Positions 21,836 to 34,459 of a stretch of DNA of 64,000 nt are shown here, piece by piece. Every line of letters begins with the position of its first letter. The first letter of the stretch is position 1. The translations under genes were made by a program, and so were the position numbers. This DNA is from Apostichopus japonicus (Eukaryota; Echinodermata; Holothuroidea; Aspidochirotida; Stichopodidae): contig NC_092576.1 in NCBI RefSeq assembly GCF_037975245.1, positions 7,084,501 through 7,148,500 on the forward strand, written 5' to 3'. Below the pieces are notes generated by a model. It made no database searches, had not been told where the DNA came from, and worked only from the letters and a program-made list of their open reading frames with translations.

Positions 21836-24800
21836 CGGTAGGCACTGGAAGTAGACACTCTCCTTGCAGCCATTGACTTGTGCTATAAGGCTTAACAGAT
21901 TTTCGATCTCTGCTATACACCTCAGGCTATGGGGGTATGGAATGCGTTAGACACTCTAATTTATGATGTCAAAATACCCATTGAGACAGGGTCTATGAGG
22001 GCATTTAGGGCATACTATCATTTCAAAGCAACTATCTAAGTCTGCGGATAGCAACATGTAATTCCTTTCGTTGCTTTTAAACAAGGGAACTATAGTATCA
22101 GCCAAAGTTGCTCTTTGTCATCATTGAATGGAAGACACTGCAAAAGTAAACACATTCTTTGTAGCAATGATTTGACCTGTGCTATATCAGCTATTCACCT
22201 TAGGCTATGGGGGCATGGAATGCTTTAGACAGTTTCATTTAAAATAACCCATTAATTCGGGGTCTAACAAGGCATTTCGGGCAATGTCATATTATCATTT
22301 CAAATCAACTTCCTAAGCCAGCTGTCAGCAACATGGCATTATTTTATTGTTATTTAATTTGTTATTAATTAGGAGATAAGGAATATCATAAATTCATTTG
22401 GTCATTACAATAATGGAGGTTCTGAGCCCCCTGCTCAGCCTCAATAATAGTTCCAGCAATAGCATGTTCATAAATCTGCAGTAATTGCCATGGACGTGTT
22501 TACAGGATTGCTGGCACTGCATGTAATACATATCTCATTTGATACTTTAACAAAGCTTCAAAGTTGATTGATAATTGAAAAGCATGGTCAAAAAGATTTG
22601 CCTCAAATAATTATTGCAATATTTCATGACTTATTCAAGAGAAATCTTGAAAAGACAAATTAGACATATTTTTTTATGTTTTTTTTAGGGGAAATTATAT
22701 GCACTGCAGCATACAGAGATTAACTTTATCAATACATGTTCGGAAACACTGTATGACTTTAGAGACTCAGACACTTCTGGGCCCATCTATGCTTTATATA
22801 CTGGAACTGGTGCCAAATCTGTAAAGAACTTTGAACTGGTTTGCCTATCCTGTTTTAACATGTTAGTGATTATTAGTTTCAAGGGAACTATAGTATCTCT
22901 TTGTCAACATTGAATGTAAAACACTGCAGAAGTAGACACATTCTTTGTAGCAATGATTTGACCTGTGCTATATCAGCTATTCACCTTAGGCTATGGGGGC
23001 ATGGAATGCTTAAGACAGTTTCATTTAAAATAACCCATTAATTCGGGGTCTTACAAGGCATTTCGGGCAATGTCATATTATCATTTCAAATCAACTTCCT
23101 AAGCCAGCTGTCAGCAACATGGCATTATTTTATTGTTATTTAGTTTGTTATTAATTAGGAAATAAGGAATATCATAAATTCATTTGGTTATAACAAAAAT
23201 GGAGATTCTGAGCCCCCTACTCAACCTCAATAATAGTTCCAGCAATAGCATGTTCATAAATCTGCAGTAATTGCCATGGACGCGTTTACAGGATTGCTGG
23301 CACTGCATGTACATATTTCATTTAATACTTTAACAAAGCTTCAAAGTTTATTGATTATTGCAAAGCTTGTTCAAAAAGATTTGCCTCAATAATTATTGCA
23401 ATATTTCATGACTTATTCAAGAGAAATCTTGAAAAGACAAATTTGACATATTTTTTTTAGGGGGAATTATATGCACTGCAGCATACAGAGATTAACTTTA
23501 TCAAAACATGTTCGGAAACACTGTCTGACTGTAGTGACTCAGACACTTCTGGGCCCATCTATGCGTTTATATACTGGAACTGGTGCCAAATCTGTACATA
23601 ACTTTGAACTGGTTTGCCTATCCTGTTTTAACATGTTAGTGATTATTAGTTTCAAGGGAACTATAGTATCAGCCAAAGTTGCTCGTTGTCAACATTGAAT
23701 GTAAAACACTGCAGAAGTAGACACATTCTTTGTAGCAATGATTTGACCTGTGCTATATCAGCTATTCACCTTAGGCTATGGGGACATGTAATGCTTTAGA
23801 CAGGTTCATTTAAAATAACCCATTAATTCTGTGTCTTACAAGGCATTTCGGGCAGTGTCATATTATCATTTCAAATCAATTTTCTAAGCCAGCTGTCAGC
23901 AACATGGCATGTTTATTTTTATTTAATTCATTATTAATTAGGAGATAAGGAATGTCATAAATTCATTTGGTCATAACAAAAATGGAGATTCTGAGCCCCC
24001 TACTCAAACTCAATAATAGTTCCAGCAATAGCATGTTCGTAAATCTGCAGTAATTGCCATGGACGTGTTTACAGGATTGCTGGCACTGCATGTAATACAT
24101 AACTCATTTGATACTTTAACAAAGCTTCAAAGTTTATTGATAACTGCAAAGCATGGTCACAAAGATTTGCCTCAATAATTATTGCAATATTTCATGTCTT
24201 GTTCAAGAGGAATCTTAAAAAGACAAATTAGACATATTTTTAATTTTTTTTTTTAGGGGAAATTATATGCACTGCAGCATACAGAGATTAACTTTATCAA
24301 TACTTGTTCGGAACCACTGTCTGACTTTAGTGACTGAGACACTTCTGGGCCCATCTATGCTTTTATATACTGGAACTGGTGCCAAATCTGTACATAACTT
24401 TGAACTGGTTTGCCTATCCTGTTTTAACATGTTAGTGATTATTAGTTTCAAGGGAAATATAGTTTCAGCCAAAGTTGCTCTTTGTCATCATTGAATGTAA
24501 AACACTGCAGAAGTAGACACATTCTTTGTAGCAATGATTTGACCTGTGCTATATCAGCTACTCACCTTAGGCTACGGGGGCATGGAATGCTTTAGACAGT
24601 TTCATTTAAAATAACTCATTAATTCGGGGTCTAACAAGGCATTTCGGGCAATGTCATATTATCATTTCAAATCAAATTTCTAAGCCAGCTGTCAGCAACA
24701 TGGCATTATTTTACTGTTATTTAATTTGTTATTAATTAAGAGATAAGGAATATCATAAATTCATTTGGTCATAACAAAAATGGAGATTCTGAGCCTCCTA

Positions 24801-25050
24801 CTCAACCTTAATAATAGTTCCAGCAATATCATGTTCATAAATCTGCAGTAATTGCCATGGACGTGTTTACAAGATTGCTGGCACTGCATGTAATACAATC
24901 AATACATGTTCGGAAACACTGTCTGACTTTATTGATTTAGACACTTCTGGGCCCATCTATGCTTTTATATACTGGAACTGGTGCCAAATCTGTACAAATT
25001 TTTGAACTGGTTTGCCTATCCTGTTTTAACATGTTAGTGATGATTAGTTT
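21836..25050 (+). repeat. Tandem array of ~0.8-kb units
   Basis: Units start at GGGAACTATAGTATC: 22,084-22,882, 22,883-23,654, 23,655-24,450 and 24,451-25,050. A diverged partial unit lies at 21,836-22,083. The last unit has an internal deletion near 24,895. Each unit ends with a T-run, TTTTTTAGGGG, then a conserved ~150-base block (TATGCACTGCAGCATACAGAG, then CTTCTGGGCCCATCTATG). That block is exon-like, but its frame is not preserved between units. The units are very similar, so the array is young. Confidence 0.93.
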
Positions 25051-25814
25051 TCTCCTATGTGGATGTTTCTTGGTTTCAAAGTTGTGTTGTATTTGTTGTG
25101 ATATATGTTAGATTTTTGAGAACAGCTTAGGTGAGTTTTATTCTGCAGCTGTGATATCATAGAGGTAAACAACTTTACTTGTGGATAATTTTATGGTGTT
25201 TTCAAAAAGTTGTACTACATTTGAGAAATATGACAACTTAGGTGAGTTTAACAGGGCTTTATAAGCTGCCTGCATGGTTTATTCCACATGTAATAATTAT
25301 CACTTTAGATTAACTCCAAATAATACTGCCTGAGCCTTGGAAAAAAAATCTGAACAACTTGTTGACAAGGTCAACTTTTCTTGGTAGAGGCAAGAAAGAG
25401 CAAGGAAGATGTGTAAAGTTTAAACATCTGTTGACCATGTTTCCTTTTTTTTACACCATACATACTCCATGTTGCGCAATTATTTTTTTACATGACTTTG
25501 CAAGTCGCCATTTTGCTAATTTTGGTGCTTTAACGTGAACAGACCCGTTCACCCGCAGAGCCTTCATGAATAAACTAGGCGTAATCCTAATGAAAATTTC
25601 GAGGCAGAATACTGCCAAAAACAAAAGAATACCATACAGTGACTTGTGGAATCTTGCTACAAACTTCGTTACTAACCTGGTTGGTCGAAAACGGCAGGAT
25701 TCGGGTAAGAAAACGGCAGTAAAGACGTAGACAAAATTGGATTTAAAAAAAACAATGTTTCACTACAGAGTGGTACAGGACATGACAGGGTGTAGGAACC
25801 GGTGCAGCGGGGGG
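25050..25814. other. Sequence between tandem array and gypsy fragment
   Basis: No gene recognised. There are T-runs, two GGTGAGTTT donor-like sites (25,129 and 25,242) without a confirmed exon, and a 12-base G-run at 25,809-25,820 where the gypsy fragment ends. Confidence 0.5.
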
Positions 25815-27190
25815 GGGGGGGTTACAGAGGGCGCAGTGCAAAAATTATATCAGTGGCGCTTTGGTAGATGCCCAGCAAGCACGGAACTTCCTTTATCGGC
25901 TCATTCAAGACAATTAGGGCGCATACGACAAGGTTTACTCTTGCAATCTTCATCTTCAAATCGACGCCACCCACAAATGGAACCTCTAATCCATTACCTT
26001 TTGTCAGTTTCAACCAATTTGGAGGGTCTTTTTGAATGTCCCTTGCTGAAAGTCGTTGTGAGAGGAATTCGTGGGTCACTGTTGTCACTTGTGACCCGGT
26101 CTATGAGGCAAGTGGTGAAGGCGCCACCAATGAGAATATCAATAGTTAAATAGTCCCCTACAAATTTAGTTCTTATATCATGTGTTAGTTTTCTTTGTTC
26201 CAAGGAGCCTGTTGTTGACAACACATCCGCCGTTTGGCTCGCAACAGTAGATTCAATTGGTTTAATGGATTCTGTGATGATTGGAATTCCTGTTGTCCAG
26301 CAGCTTTTTTTACGGCACAGTCTTTCAATGTGTCCTGCAAATTTGCAAAACCTACATATAAGTCGGCCTTCAGGAGTATAGTGGTCATTAGGTCGACCCG
26401 GGTACCTGTTTGTTTGGGCTGGGGCCGTCTGTAGCTTGGCAACCTGCTTACACAGGTTCTTAACTGTCTGCTCCATACCTCTCTGCAATGACGATAACTG
26501 TTGTTGTAGTGAGGACACATCACTTATGGCACCATCTCTCTGCGACTGATATGCTGTTGCAGCTCTGACTTGGCTGTGGATTACCGGTGGTTCTGTCAGA
26601 AATTCCTGCTCCAGGTGAAGCGCTCATTCTTTCATCTCATTAAATGACATTTCCTTCTTCCTCTCGCCGCAACTCTATCTGTATGGCACTATTCCTGATG
26701 CCCGCCAAAAACCGATCTATAAGGGCCTTGTCCTTGTGTACCAGGGCTCTGGGAATCTCGAAATAACTCGTTGTTGCAGCTCTCTCAAGCAGAGTGCAAA
26801 GTTTTTGATATTCTCATCTGCCAGTTGGCTTCTTGCAAATAATGTGGCCATTAGTGTGATTTCCGGTGTCTTATACCCATTTATATGCCGTAGTAAGTCA
26901 AATACTTTGTTCGAGGTGGTCCTGTTGGCTTCCTCTACAACGCAGACCTCCCTTTTAGCATCTCCTCCTAAGTACCCAATAGCGTTCCAATAGCTAAGTA
27001 CCCAAATGGTCGTTTGGCGTATTCCATGCATGGTAGGCTGCTTTAACAGATGCAACCCAATCAGTTAGTGAGGGGTAATTATCATTTTTGGTGTGACCCG
27101 TAAAAGTAGGAATATGAACATTTGGCATAAACATATATGACACTGTTGCCCACCTATGTTATTACTAGTGGTAGCTCTATCATCATTCAT
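25815..27190 (-). mobile_element. Second Ty3/gypsy element: gag-protease fragment
   Basis: Minus-strand reading from about 27,190 gives a gag start (MNDDRATTSNN), capsid text (ANRTTSNKVFDLLRHINGYK, then LMATLFARSQLADENIKNF) and a coiled SSLQQQLSSLQRGMEQ. A nucleocapsid finger CRFCKFAGHIERLC (CX2CX4HX4C) follows near 26,340. The protease begins as GGAFTTCLIDRVTSDN, where the expected Asp-Thr-Gly is lost. Post-protease text (EVPCLLGI) ends near 25,830 at a G-run. At least three frameshifts are present. No RT follows, so the element is truncated. It differs from the 12.8-kb element. Confidence 0.87.
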
Positions 27191-27199
27191 TGTGAGAAT

Positions 27200-27790
27200 G
27201 CTTACCAATAACAATAAAAATGAAAATATATATATATCTCTGAAATTTAATTTGTTTCACTACAGTTGGATTAGGCTTTGTCTTTCTGATCAGTTTAATC
27301 ACCCCACTCGTACTACCAATTAAGTAAGGGTGTTAGCCACTGAAAATAAATGTTTGTTCTTAATCAGAGAACTCTGGGTTTAGTGTGAAGACCAAACACA
27401 GAGCAAGACACATACAAAAAATAGAAAACTCAACTGGATTGGATCAAAGAAATTATAATTATGAATAACAAACAATATACAGCTGATCTTGGCTGAGTCA
27501 AAGAAATAAAGAGAATAACTTACATTCGAGAGGTGCGCACCCAAAACTTAAAGTAAATACACTTAATTTAAAAGTCTGTTCTGGTGGGTTGGCCTCAGGG
27601 GCGTAGCGAAGGGGTTTTTGTTGGGGGGTGTGGAGAATTTGATTTGCCCCCTCCCCTTTGGCAATTTTTTAGATTTGAAACGTCCTTAGATGCAATCTGG
27701 TGCATATTTTAAGTCAAATTTGAATTGCCGACGGATATGGAAGTGGAATTACGATCTTCCTTACCGGTTTCGAACCTCTGGACATACAAT
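27200..27790. other. Probable 5' leader of gypsy fragment and repeat debris
   Basis: Sequence upstream of the minus-strand gag. Part of it may be LTR/leader, but I found no second LTR to define it. At 27,596 the text CAGGGGCGTAGCGAAGGGG resembles a hAT-type terminus. Confidence 0.4.
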
Positions 27791-27792
27791 CA

Positions 27793-27865
27793 GCGTCCAT
27801 AGCCTAGTGGTTAGGGTGTCCGCGTACAGAGCGGGAGGCCCGTGGTTCGAATCCCGGTGGAGGCT
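27793..27865 (+). repeat. tRNA-derived SINE head (tRNA-like)
   Basis: A 73-base tRNA-like sequence. The acceptor strands GCGTCCA/TGGAGGC pair except at one position. The D region contains an A-box, TAGCCTAGTGG. The anticodon arm TCCGC-GTACAGA-GCGGG gives ACA. The B-box GGTTCGAATCC is intact. Two T-stem mismatches, and the AT microsatellite that follows, favour a SINE or tRNA pseudogene over a working tRNA. Confidence 0.7.
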
Positions 27866-27911
27866 GAAAGTTTTTTCACTGTTCTTGATTTTCCAACTCA
27901 TTACGATTTTC

Positions 27912-28018
<107 letters not shown>

Positions 28019-28055
28019 CATTGGTATATTTGTTTACTTCAGCGCATGATAGCTG

Positions 28056-28110
28056 GGACTTAGGTTTACCTCGGGGATAGGTTTACCTGACACCAGGTAA
28101 ACCTAAGTCC
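28056..28110. mobile_element. Hairpin MITE remnant with CTTAGGTTTACC termini
   Basis: GGACTTAGGTTTACCT at 28,056-28,071 is the exact reverse complement of 28,095-28,110. The same terminal sequence bounds a ~163-bp element at 46,240-46,402. It is probably an internally deleted copy of that MITE. Confidence 0.65.
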
Positions 28111-28129
28111 AGGGTCTTCTTGTTCAATC

Positions 28130-28975
28130 AATTTCACTTCCTTTGAGGAATGATTATTTCGAGTTAAGAGAAAACCTCATAAACTTTTCAATTCCGAAGT
28201 TACAAAAAAAAAATCGTTCATTTAAAGGGTAAAATTTCCCCTCAAAAGTGGAGGTAATTCCGAAGGGTATATAACAGAATTACGAACATGGTATATATGT
28301 TGATCCCAACTTTACACCTCGATTTTGACCAAATGCGGCTATATATAGTTCCGAAACTTAAAGGTTCCTCTAATTACACTGAAATCTTCGTAATTGTACT
28401 TTTTCTTCCATTAATTTGGGATATTTAAGAAAATAAGAGTTTCTATTTTAACTGGCAAATTTACACGTAACGAAACAACGCCCCCACACATAAGCAGTTC
28501 TTTTTGTGTTCGGTGGCAGGGCAGTCGATCGGATCGTATCGTTGCTATCCCAATAGCCTACATTCAACGTTACTTTATGTGGCCTAGCCATGTAGTCTAC
28601 AAAGGAAAGTGCCGCAGGTTACCGTAAACGTTGCCCATTTGAAGTTGGCTTTTGGACTTTGGTGCAGTATATGCATTGTAAGTAAATTCCTTAAAAGTGT
28701 TCCGGATATATTAATAACATTTAGAGTAAATACCTTCATGCTGAACACAAATAAATTAAGACCATGGTTAGAGTTAGAGTAGACTAGCCTAGGCCTAACG
28801 TTAGCCCTAATTGGACCTATCAGTATTACTGGCTATGGTAAATCACAGCTGCCTGCTACTGCCTTTGTTGATACTCGGAATATAAATGTGATACATAAAT
28901 TAAAGTATATACTTGTAACAGACTGGTCAACCTACACTTTTTGCAGCCGGGTGATCTTCCAGATCTTTTAAAGTA
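28130..28975. other. Non-coding region with possible 5' UTR
   Basis: Mostly featureless. Near 28,500-28,680 the sequence is less AT-rich and ends at GCATT|GTAAGTAAA, a strong donor without an upstream ORF. It could be a non-coding first exon of a plus-strand gene. AGGCCTAACG and GTTAGCCC text occurs at 28,790-28,810. Confidence 0.35.
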
Positions 28976-29395
28976 AAGGCTTAATAATTGACGCACCTCC
29001 AAATATTACTAGGCCTACTAGGCCTAGTAGCATACTACTATTACTATACTAGCCTACTACTACTGTACTGTAGCTAGTACTAGCAACTATACAGCAGGCA
29101 ACCATAACTTTTCGCAGCCGAGCAGAGTTAATATTTCATGAGTTTGAATCCATTTCAGGTATTTGCTGATCAAATTGTTTCTGTGTATGTTTTGGGGCAT
29201 TTGGAAATCTTACTCCCTAAAAATAACCAAAATTACCTCAATATAATACCACTAATCTCTGGGACCTGACCTTTCTGAAGTTAGAGGCTCAGAGCATAGC
29301 AAACAGCATCCAAAGATAATGGATGTTTACTTAGGCCTTCACTACAGTAAGCTCATCGACAGATGTGTCAATTTAGGAGTATGAAAGAACTTGCA
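28976..29395 (+). mobile_element. Partial MITE of the AATTGACGCAC family
   Basis: Begins AAAGGCTTAATAATTGACGCACC and matches 44,880-45,275 over most of its length (shared blocks CAGCAGGC, ATTTCATGAGTTTGAATCCA, GAGGCTCAGAGCATAGCAAA). The right terminal repeat is not found, so this copy is truncated. Confidence 0.8.
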
Positions 29396-32300
29396 TTCGT
29401 GCGATGCAATTTTGAACCATTTCACGAAATATAAATCTTTGGGTATGTCTCAATCTCTCTGACATAAAATAAGGCAGTCAGAAAGTCACAACTCCACAAA
29501 AACAGATACACAAGCAAACGGAACACTACAGTAAAAGAAAGGGCCTGACAGATTCCATAAACGAGTTACAAAAGTAAAAAATGTGAAAACGTTTGCCGTC
29601 TCAGTACAATATTCATCCCCACAATATTCTCTATATGTGTTAGTGTGCATCACTAAGCCCTGTGCGTACAGTAGTAGTGGTGTGTCATTGGTTCTGATTC
29701 AGAGAACTAAGTCACACAGGGCCTCAGTGTAGCAGTGTACAACAATTTTTTGTACTGTAACATGAGTTTTTTCCCCCTGCACCTATGAGTATTCATTTTA
29801 GAATAACAACGCAATCATGGCTAAGTAATTTAGGCATTTTGATATTAACGTTATGATGTGGGTAGTGTTAATAGTGCTGAAGTAATAGCTTTATCAAAAG
29901 TATTCCTCAAAGTCCCACAATGCCTTCACAGGGTGACCTACTGTACAGTCACTTGAGCACTTAGGAGTTTTTGCAAAAAGAGCAAATTCCTTGTCCAAAA
30001 TTGCTAGGTTTGATCCAGTTTTACGGAGTCTCATAACAAAAAAACACAGTCTGTGATATATCAATGGAAAAGTGTAAAGATTCAATGTAACATATTTGAA
30101 AGGATTAGAGTATGTTGAAAAACCACCAGCTATGCATTTTAAGGAAATAAACAGTACCTCATTGAACCTTGCATTGTGTTCACACTAATGAGTTATGAAA
30201 TAGTGTCTTCATCATTAAAAGCTTTTAATTAGGTTGATCAATGGTCTCACATATTAGTGCAATCACAGAGGTTAAATTTCAATCAGGTTATAACGCCAAG
30301 GGAATCCAGACCTAAAAATTCATGGCTCCTATAAAAATCATTCATGATAAAAACCAGCATACATACAGTATGTGCAACTAAAGTAGTTTCATATTGGGTA
30401 TCATGTCCAAATAAAAGCTCTTGATTGTATTCAGTTTTTATACTTTTAAAAATGACCATCTGTGTGCAGTAATTTGGTGTTAGTAAGTAACATGAAAATG
30501 CACAAGACTAATGTTCAACAGGCACTAGATAGTTCTCATGTCCATAGCACAAACCAGGGAGTTGTTCCATTACAACTCCCTGCACGAACAGGCTATTATG
30601 ATCAGAGTTGTTATGGAACAAATAAAACTCCCTTGTATGATGTTAGAACTGTACTGTGTGACAAAACACTTATATGCATACATGTGGTAACATGTTGCTA
30701 TGATCCGATACTAGCTGGTTGGGTGTATAAATAGATCACCATTATGCAAACTGCACTGCACATGGTTTCCATTATGTAATAAGTTTCATTTTATGAATTT
30801 GTCAATCTGACATGTATGCTACTGTATATATGTGTAGGCTGCATGTACAACTTATTGTATCTTAATAATATACAGCAAAAAACTATTGAGAACTGTGATA
30901 AACAACATTTTCAAAGTGACAGTTGGGGATCTAAAAAGACCACTGAAAGCCTTCTGTAGCGATATAACATGATACTAAACATTATATATCTCTGCAAGCT
31001 AGTGTACCCTGCTTTGAGACGCATGGTTTAAATAAGGTTTTCACAAGTTTGCCCTGTTGACCCAACCACTGGCCTAGACATACCAATAAATAGATCTATC
31101 CATGCTTCAAATTGAGTTTTCACAATTTGACCATTTTTACCTAAATTACCTTTGACCTTCACCAAAAACAATAGGCTTCTTGTACTTGTGATGCATCTAT
31201 ACATACATACTGTACCAACTATGAGATCTGTCCAATAAAGCTTACTGTCATGAGAAACTGTGTTTACAAGCTAGGATCACAAACACAGTACTCCTACCAA
31301 TGCACACGCACACATATGCCATCGTGAGTGGAAAGTTTCAACATCATTGAAACCAAACATTAAAAATGAACTCAGTCATAATGCCAAAGTCTGTGTACAC
31401 GAGTAGTCCTGAGCTTAAACCCCAAATGATACGTTGAGGGACTAAATGTACCGGTATACATAGTCTAGGGTGCATGCAATTTTTTAGTAAATGAACTGCA
31501 TGCGGGATGAGGCATTGAACCATGCATGAATACTCAGTCAATCTCTTGAAGTGATTGCATGCTAAATTCCTGGGTACAACTTACATACCAAATAATAGAT
31601 CAATATTCAAACTTAGTAGTGTGGCATTTTTCTCAATTGTTGCATATGCGGTTTCCATGAAAAAAATGATAGCTACATTAACTAAACTGACATCAATATT
31701 GGACAACATGTACACTAAGTATTGACATCAAATAGGGAACTGCACTGTCAAGACTTCCACTTGCAATTTATGAAACAATTATCTGGACTTATTTATGTTC
31801 ATTTTCTTGTCAGAAAAGATGGCTCAAATTTGGCACAATTTGAGGAATGCATGAATGCAGAATGAGAACACCACAGCAGATATGCTCCACTTTATTGCAA
31901 GAAGTACAGGGCTGCAATTTCAAGGTCGACACAGGATATCAAAATACTGTAACTTTGAGCTGCTGGTTCATGCTGACCATGGGATGCAGAGAGAAATGGC
32001 TTATATGGAAATAAGGAGCTCCCACAAGCATATATTGCAAACATCCCAGTTGTCTTTAATATTCAGTAAGTATTGACTGTGAGATATATTTTAAATCCCT
32101 ATGACCTGAAGTTAGTTTTCTAAAGTCTTCCCTTTAATATCCTCTAAGTCTGATCAACACACACTATACATAATATAAATTTACTGTACTAAGTTTCAAC
32201 ACGAACAAAGATGATGAAAATTTGCTGTTTATTTTCAAAAACTGTAAACGATCTAAGGCAACGGCTAACAAAGTAATGTAAGAAAGACTTTCCACTTCCC

Positions 32301-32635
32301 ACCAAGTCCACTGCCAAACCTTTTGGTTTACTTTGCTACTTCCACCATCATAGAATGTTATCCGAATTGAAATGACTTTATGTGTAGTCTTTGAAAACCA
32401 AATGTACTGTAAATCTGCCATCTGGCAGGCTGGAATGAATTGTAGGTAGGATTGTGAAGCAAAGACTTGAGGTGTTAACACACCATCACATTTTAACCTT
32501 GATTATGATGTGTTTATTTGTACCTTTTGCAACAATGTCAATATCAAAATGTGAGGCTTTAAAAAAATATTTACATGGAATGTACTTCAGTGAAACTTTG
32601 ACATATGATTGAAATGTTGTTTTGGTTCATTGTAG
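29396..32635. other. Intergenic or intronic, no clear gene
   Basis: No recognisable product. At 31,050-31,330 there is one set of TGACCT-family modules (TTACCTTTGACCTTCACC, then a CA-rich end). Short frames (30,462-30,734 and 31,855-32,076) have no known domain. The second approaches a donor-like TTCA|GTAAGTA. Confidence 0.5.
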
Positions 32636-32783
32636 GTTAACGAGAGCTGATGGAATTTCTCCACAAGAGAAGGAAGTACTGTCATCAATAAAATCTGCAG
32701 ACAGAAGAATATTTTTACTGAAGATCAAAATTTTCAATGAAAGGAAAGGCTTTCGATTAAACTTGGACAAACAACTTCTGTAG
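32636..32783 (+). CDS. Candidate terminal exon of unknown gene
   Basis: After the acceptor TTTTGGTTCATTGTAG a frame of 48 codons reads LTRADGISPQEKEVLSSIKS, then RRIFLLKIKIFNERKGF, and stops at TAG 32,781. AATAAA occurs near 33,080. The charged, helical text looks protein-like. No family is recognised and the upstream exon is not identified. A longer minus-strand frame overlaps it and looks less protein-like. Confidence 0.3.
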
Positions 32784-33123
32784 ATATAATGAGGACTAGA
32801 TTTATATGTCATTGCTTGGAGCCAGGTACGGTGCATTCTATGAGTTTGAATTTTTCTTTTTAGTTTCTGGACAGGTATATGACATGCAGCATACAAATTA
32901 AAATTTGTTAATGAATTTTCTTCCTTTACAGCATCATAAAATTCATTATTAATAATCCATTTATACAAATTCTTATGTTGCTGTATTTGAGAATAATTTT
33001 CGTTAGTAAAACAAAGATTTTAATCATATTCATTGCATTAACTATTATTCATGTAACTCCCTTACTTCACTGTATCAAATAAAACATTGTTTCACCAATC
33101 CATTATTCCAGTTGTTATACTGC

Positions 33124-34459
33124 TGGGAGGGGAGACACCAAGGTCTTTTAATACTTCAGTTACCCAATTAATGCTAACTAGATGCTCAATAATGCTTCCC
33201 ACAATGGGGATGTTGGGTCTAACAAACCTTAAGTCTAGTGGACCCTCAATGTAATGGGCATCCTCCCCCCCCCCCATGTTGGTACTGCATGTGGTATACT
33301 TTTGTTAGTGAAACTAAGAGTTTCATCCTAGTCATTACATTGAGGGATGCTCTTTATTAAACTCCTTTTCTTCACTGCAGCGTATTGGTAATCAACTATT
33401 CTAGTTGTAATGTTGCTAGTACTGTATTTGAGAATCCTTTTGTTAGTGAAACGAAGAGTTTAATGCTATCCATTACATTTAGGAGTACTCTCTAAGTGTC
33501 TACCTTCACAACATCATATCATAAATTATTAACAATCCATTATCTCTTTATATTTATGGCAGAGCTGTAGTCGAGTCCAATTACCCAGAGCCCGATCCAA
33601 GTCCGAGTCCATCTTGTCTGAGCCAAATACAAGACCTTTCAAGTCCGAGCCGACTCCAGATACCAAAGATCACCTTTGGTAAAAATTCTTGAACTGTTAT
33701 GATAATTATGCACCCAGGAGGAAATTTACCTCATGCTATAATTTTTTGGACCAGATAAGTGACAGCAAGCTCTTCTTGGTTCATAAATGTTATAAAACTA
33801 CTGGGAGGGGAGACACCAAGGTCCTTCAATACTTCAGTTACCCAATAAATGCTAACTAGACGCTCAATAATGCTTCCCACAATGGGGGTGTTGGGTCTAG
33901 CAAGTCTAGTGGACTCTCAATATAATGGGCATCCCTCTTGTTGGTGCTGCATGTGGTATCCTTTTGTTAGTGAAACTAAGAGTTTTATCCTAGTCATTAC
34001 ATTGAGGGATGCTCTTTATTAAACTCCCTTTCTTCACTGCATCGTATTGGTGATCCATTATTTTAGCTGTAATGTTGCTAGTACTGTATTTGAGAATCCT
34101 TTTGTTAGTGAAACGAAGAGTTTAATGCTATCCATTACATTTAGGAGTTAACTTTCTAAGTCTCTACCTTCTCAACATCATATAATAAATTATTAACAAT
34201 CCATTATCTTTTTATATTTATGGCAGAGCTGTAGTCGAGTCCAATTAGCCAGAGTCTGAGCCAAGTCCGACCCCACTTGGTATGAGCTAAATCCAAGACC
34301 TTTCAAGTCCGAGCCGACTCCAGATATTCAAATATCATCACTTTTGGTAAAAATTCTTGAACTGTTATGATAATTATGCACCCAGGAGGAAATTTACCTC
34401 ATGCTATAATTTTTTCGGACCAGATAAGTGGCAGCAAGCTTTTCCTGGTTCATAAATGT
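33124..34459. repeat. Two-copy tandem duplication, period 679 bp
   Basis: GGGAGGGGAGACACCAAGGT starts at 33,124 and again at 33,803; the copies run to about 33,802 and 34,459 and are very similar. Each contains shorter internal repeats of roughly 140 bases (TTTTGTTAGTGAAACNAAGAG) and a GAGTCCGAGTCC-like block (33,570-33,660 and 34,240-34,325). No gene is seen. Confidence 0.92.

Noticed and set aside
23471-24494. 75-codon frames in the tandem units as genes
   Set aside because: They begin inside the repeated block, are shifted by small indels between units and lack homology. Reported as part of the array instead.
27793-27865. Functional tRNA gene
   Set aside because: Acceptor mismatch, two T-stem mismatches and following microsatellite fit a SINE head better. 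A covariance-model search would decide.
32627-32968. 113-codon minus-strand frame
   Set aside because: Overlaps the better-supported plus-strand exon, has no start context or splice support, and resembles no family.
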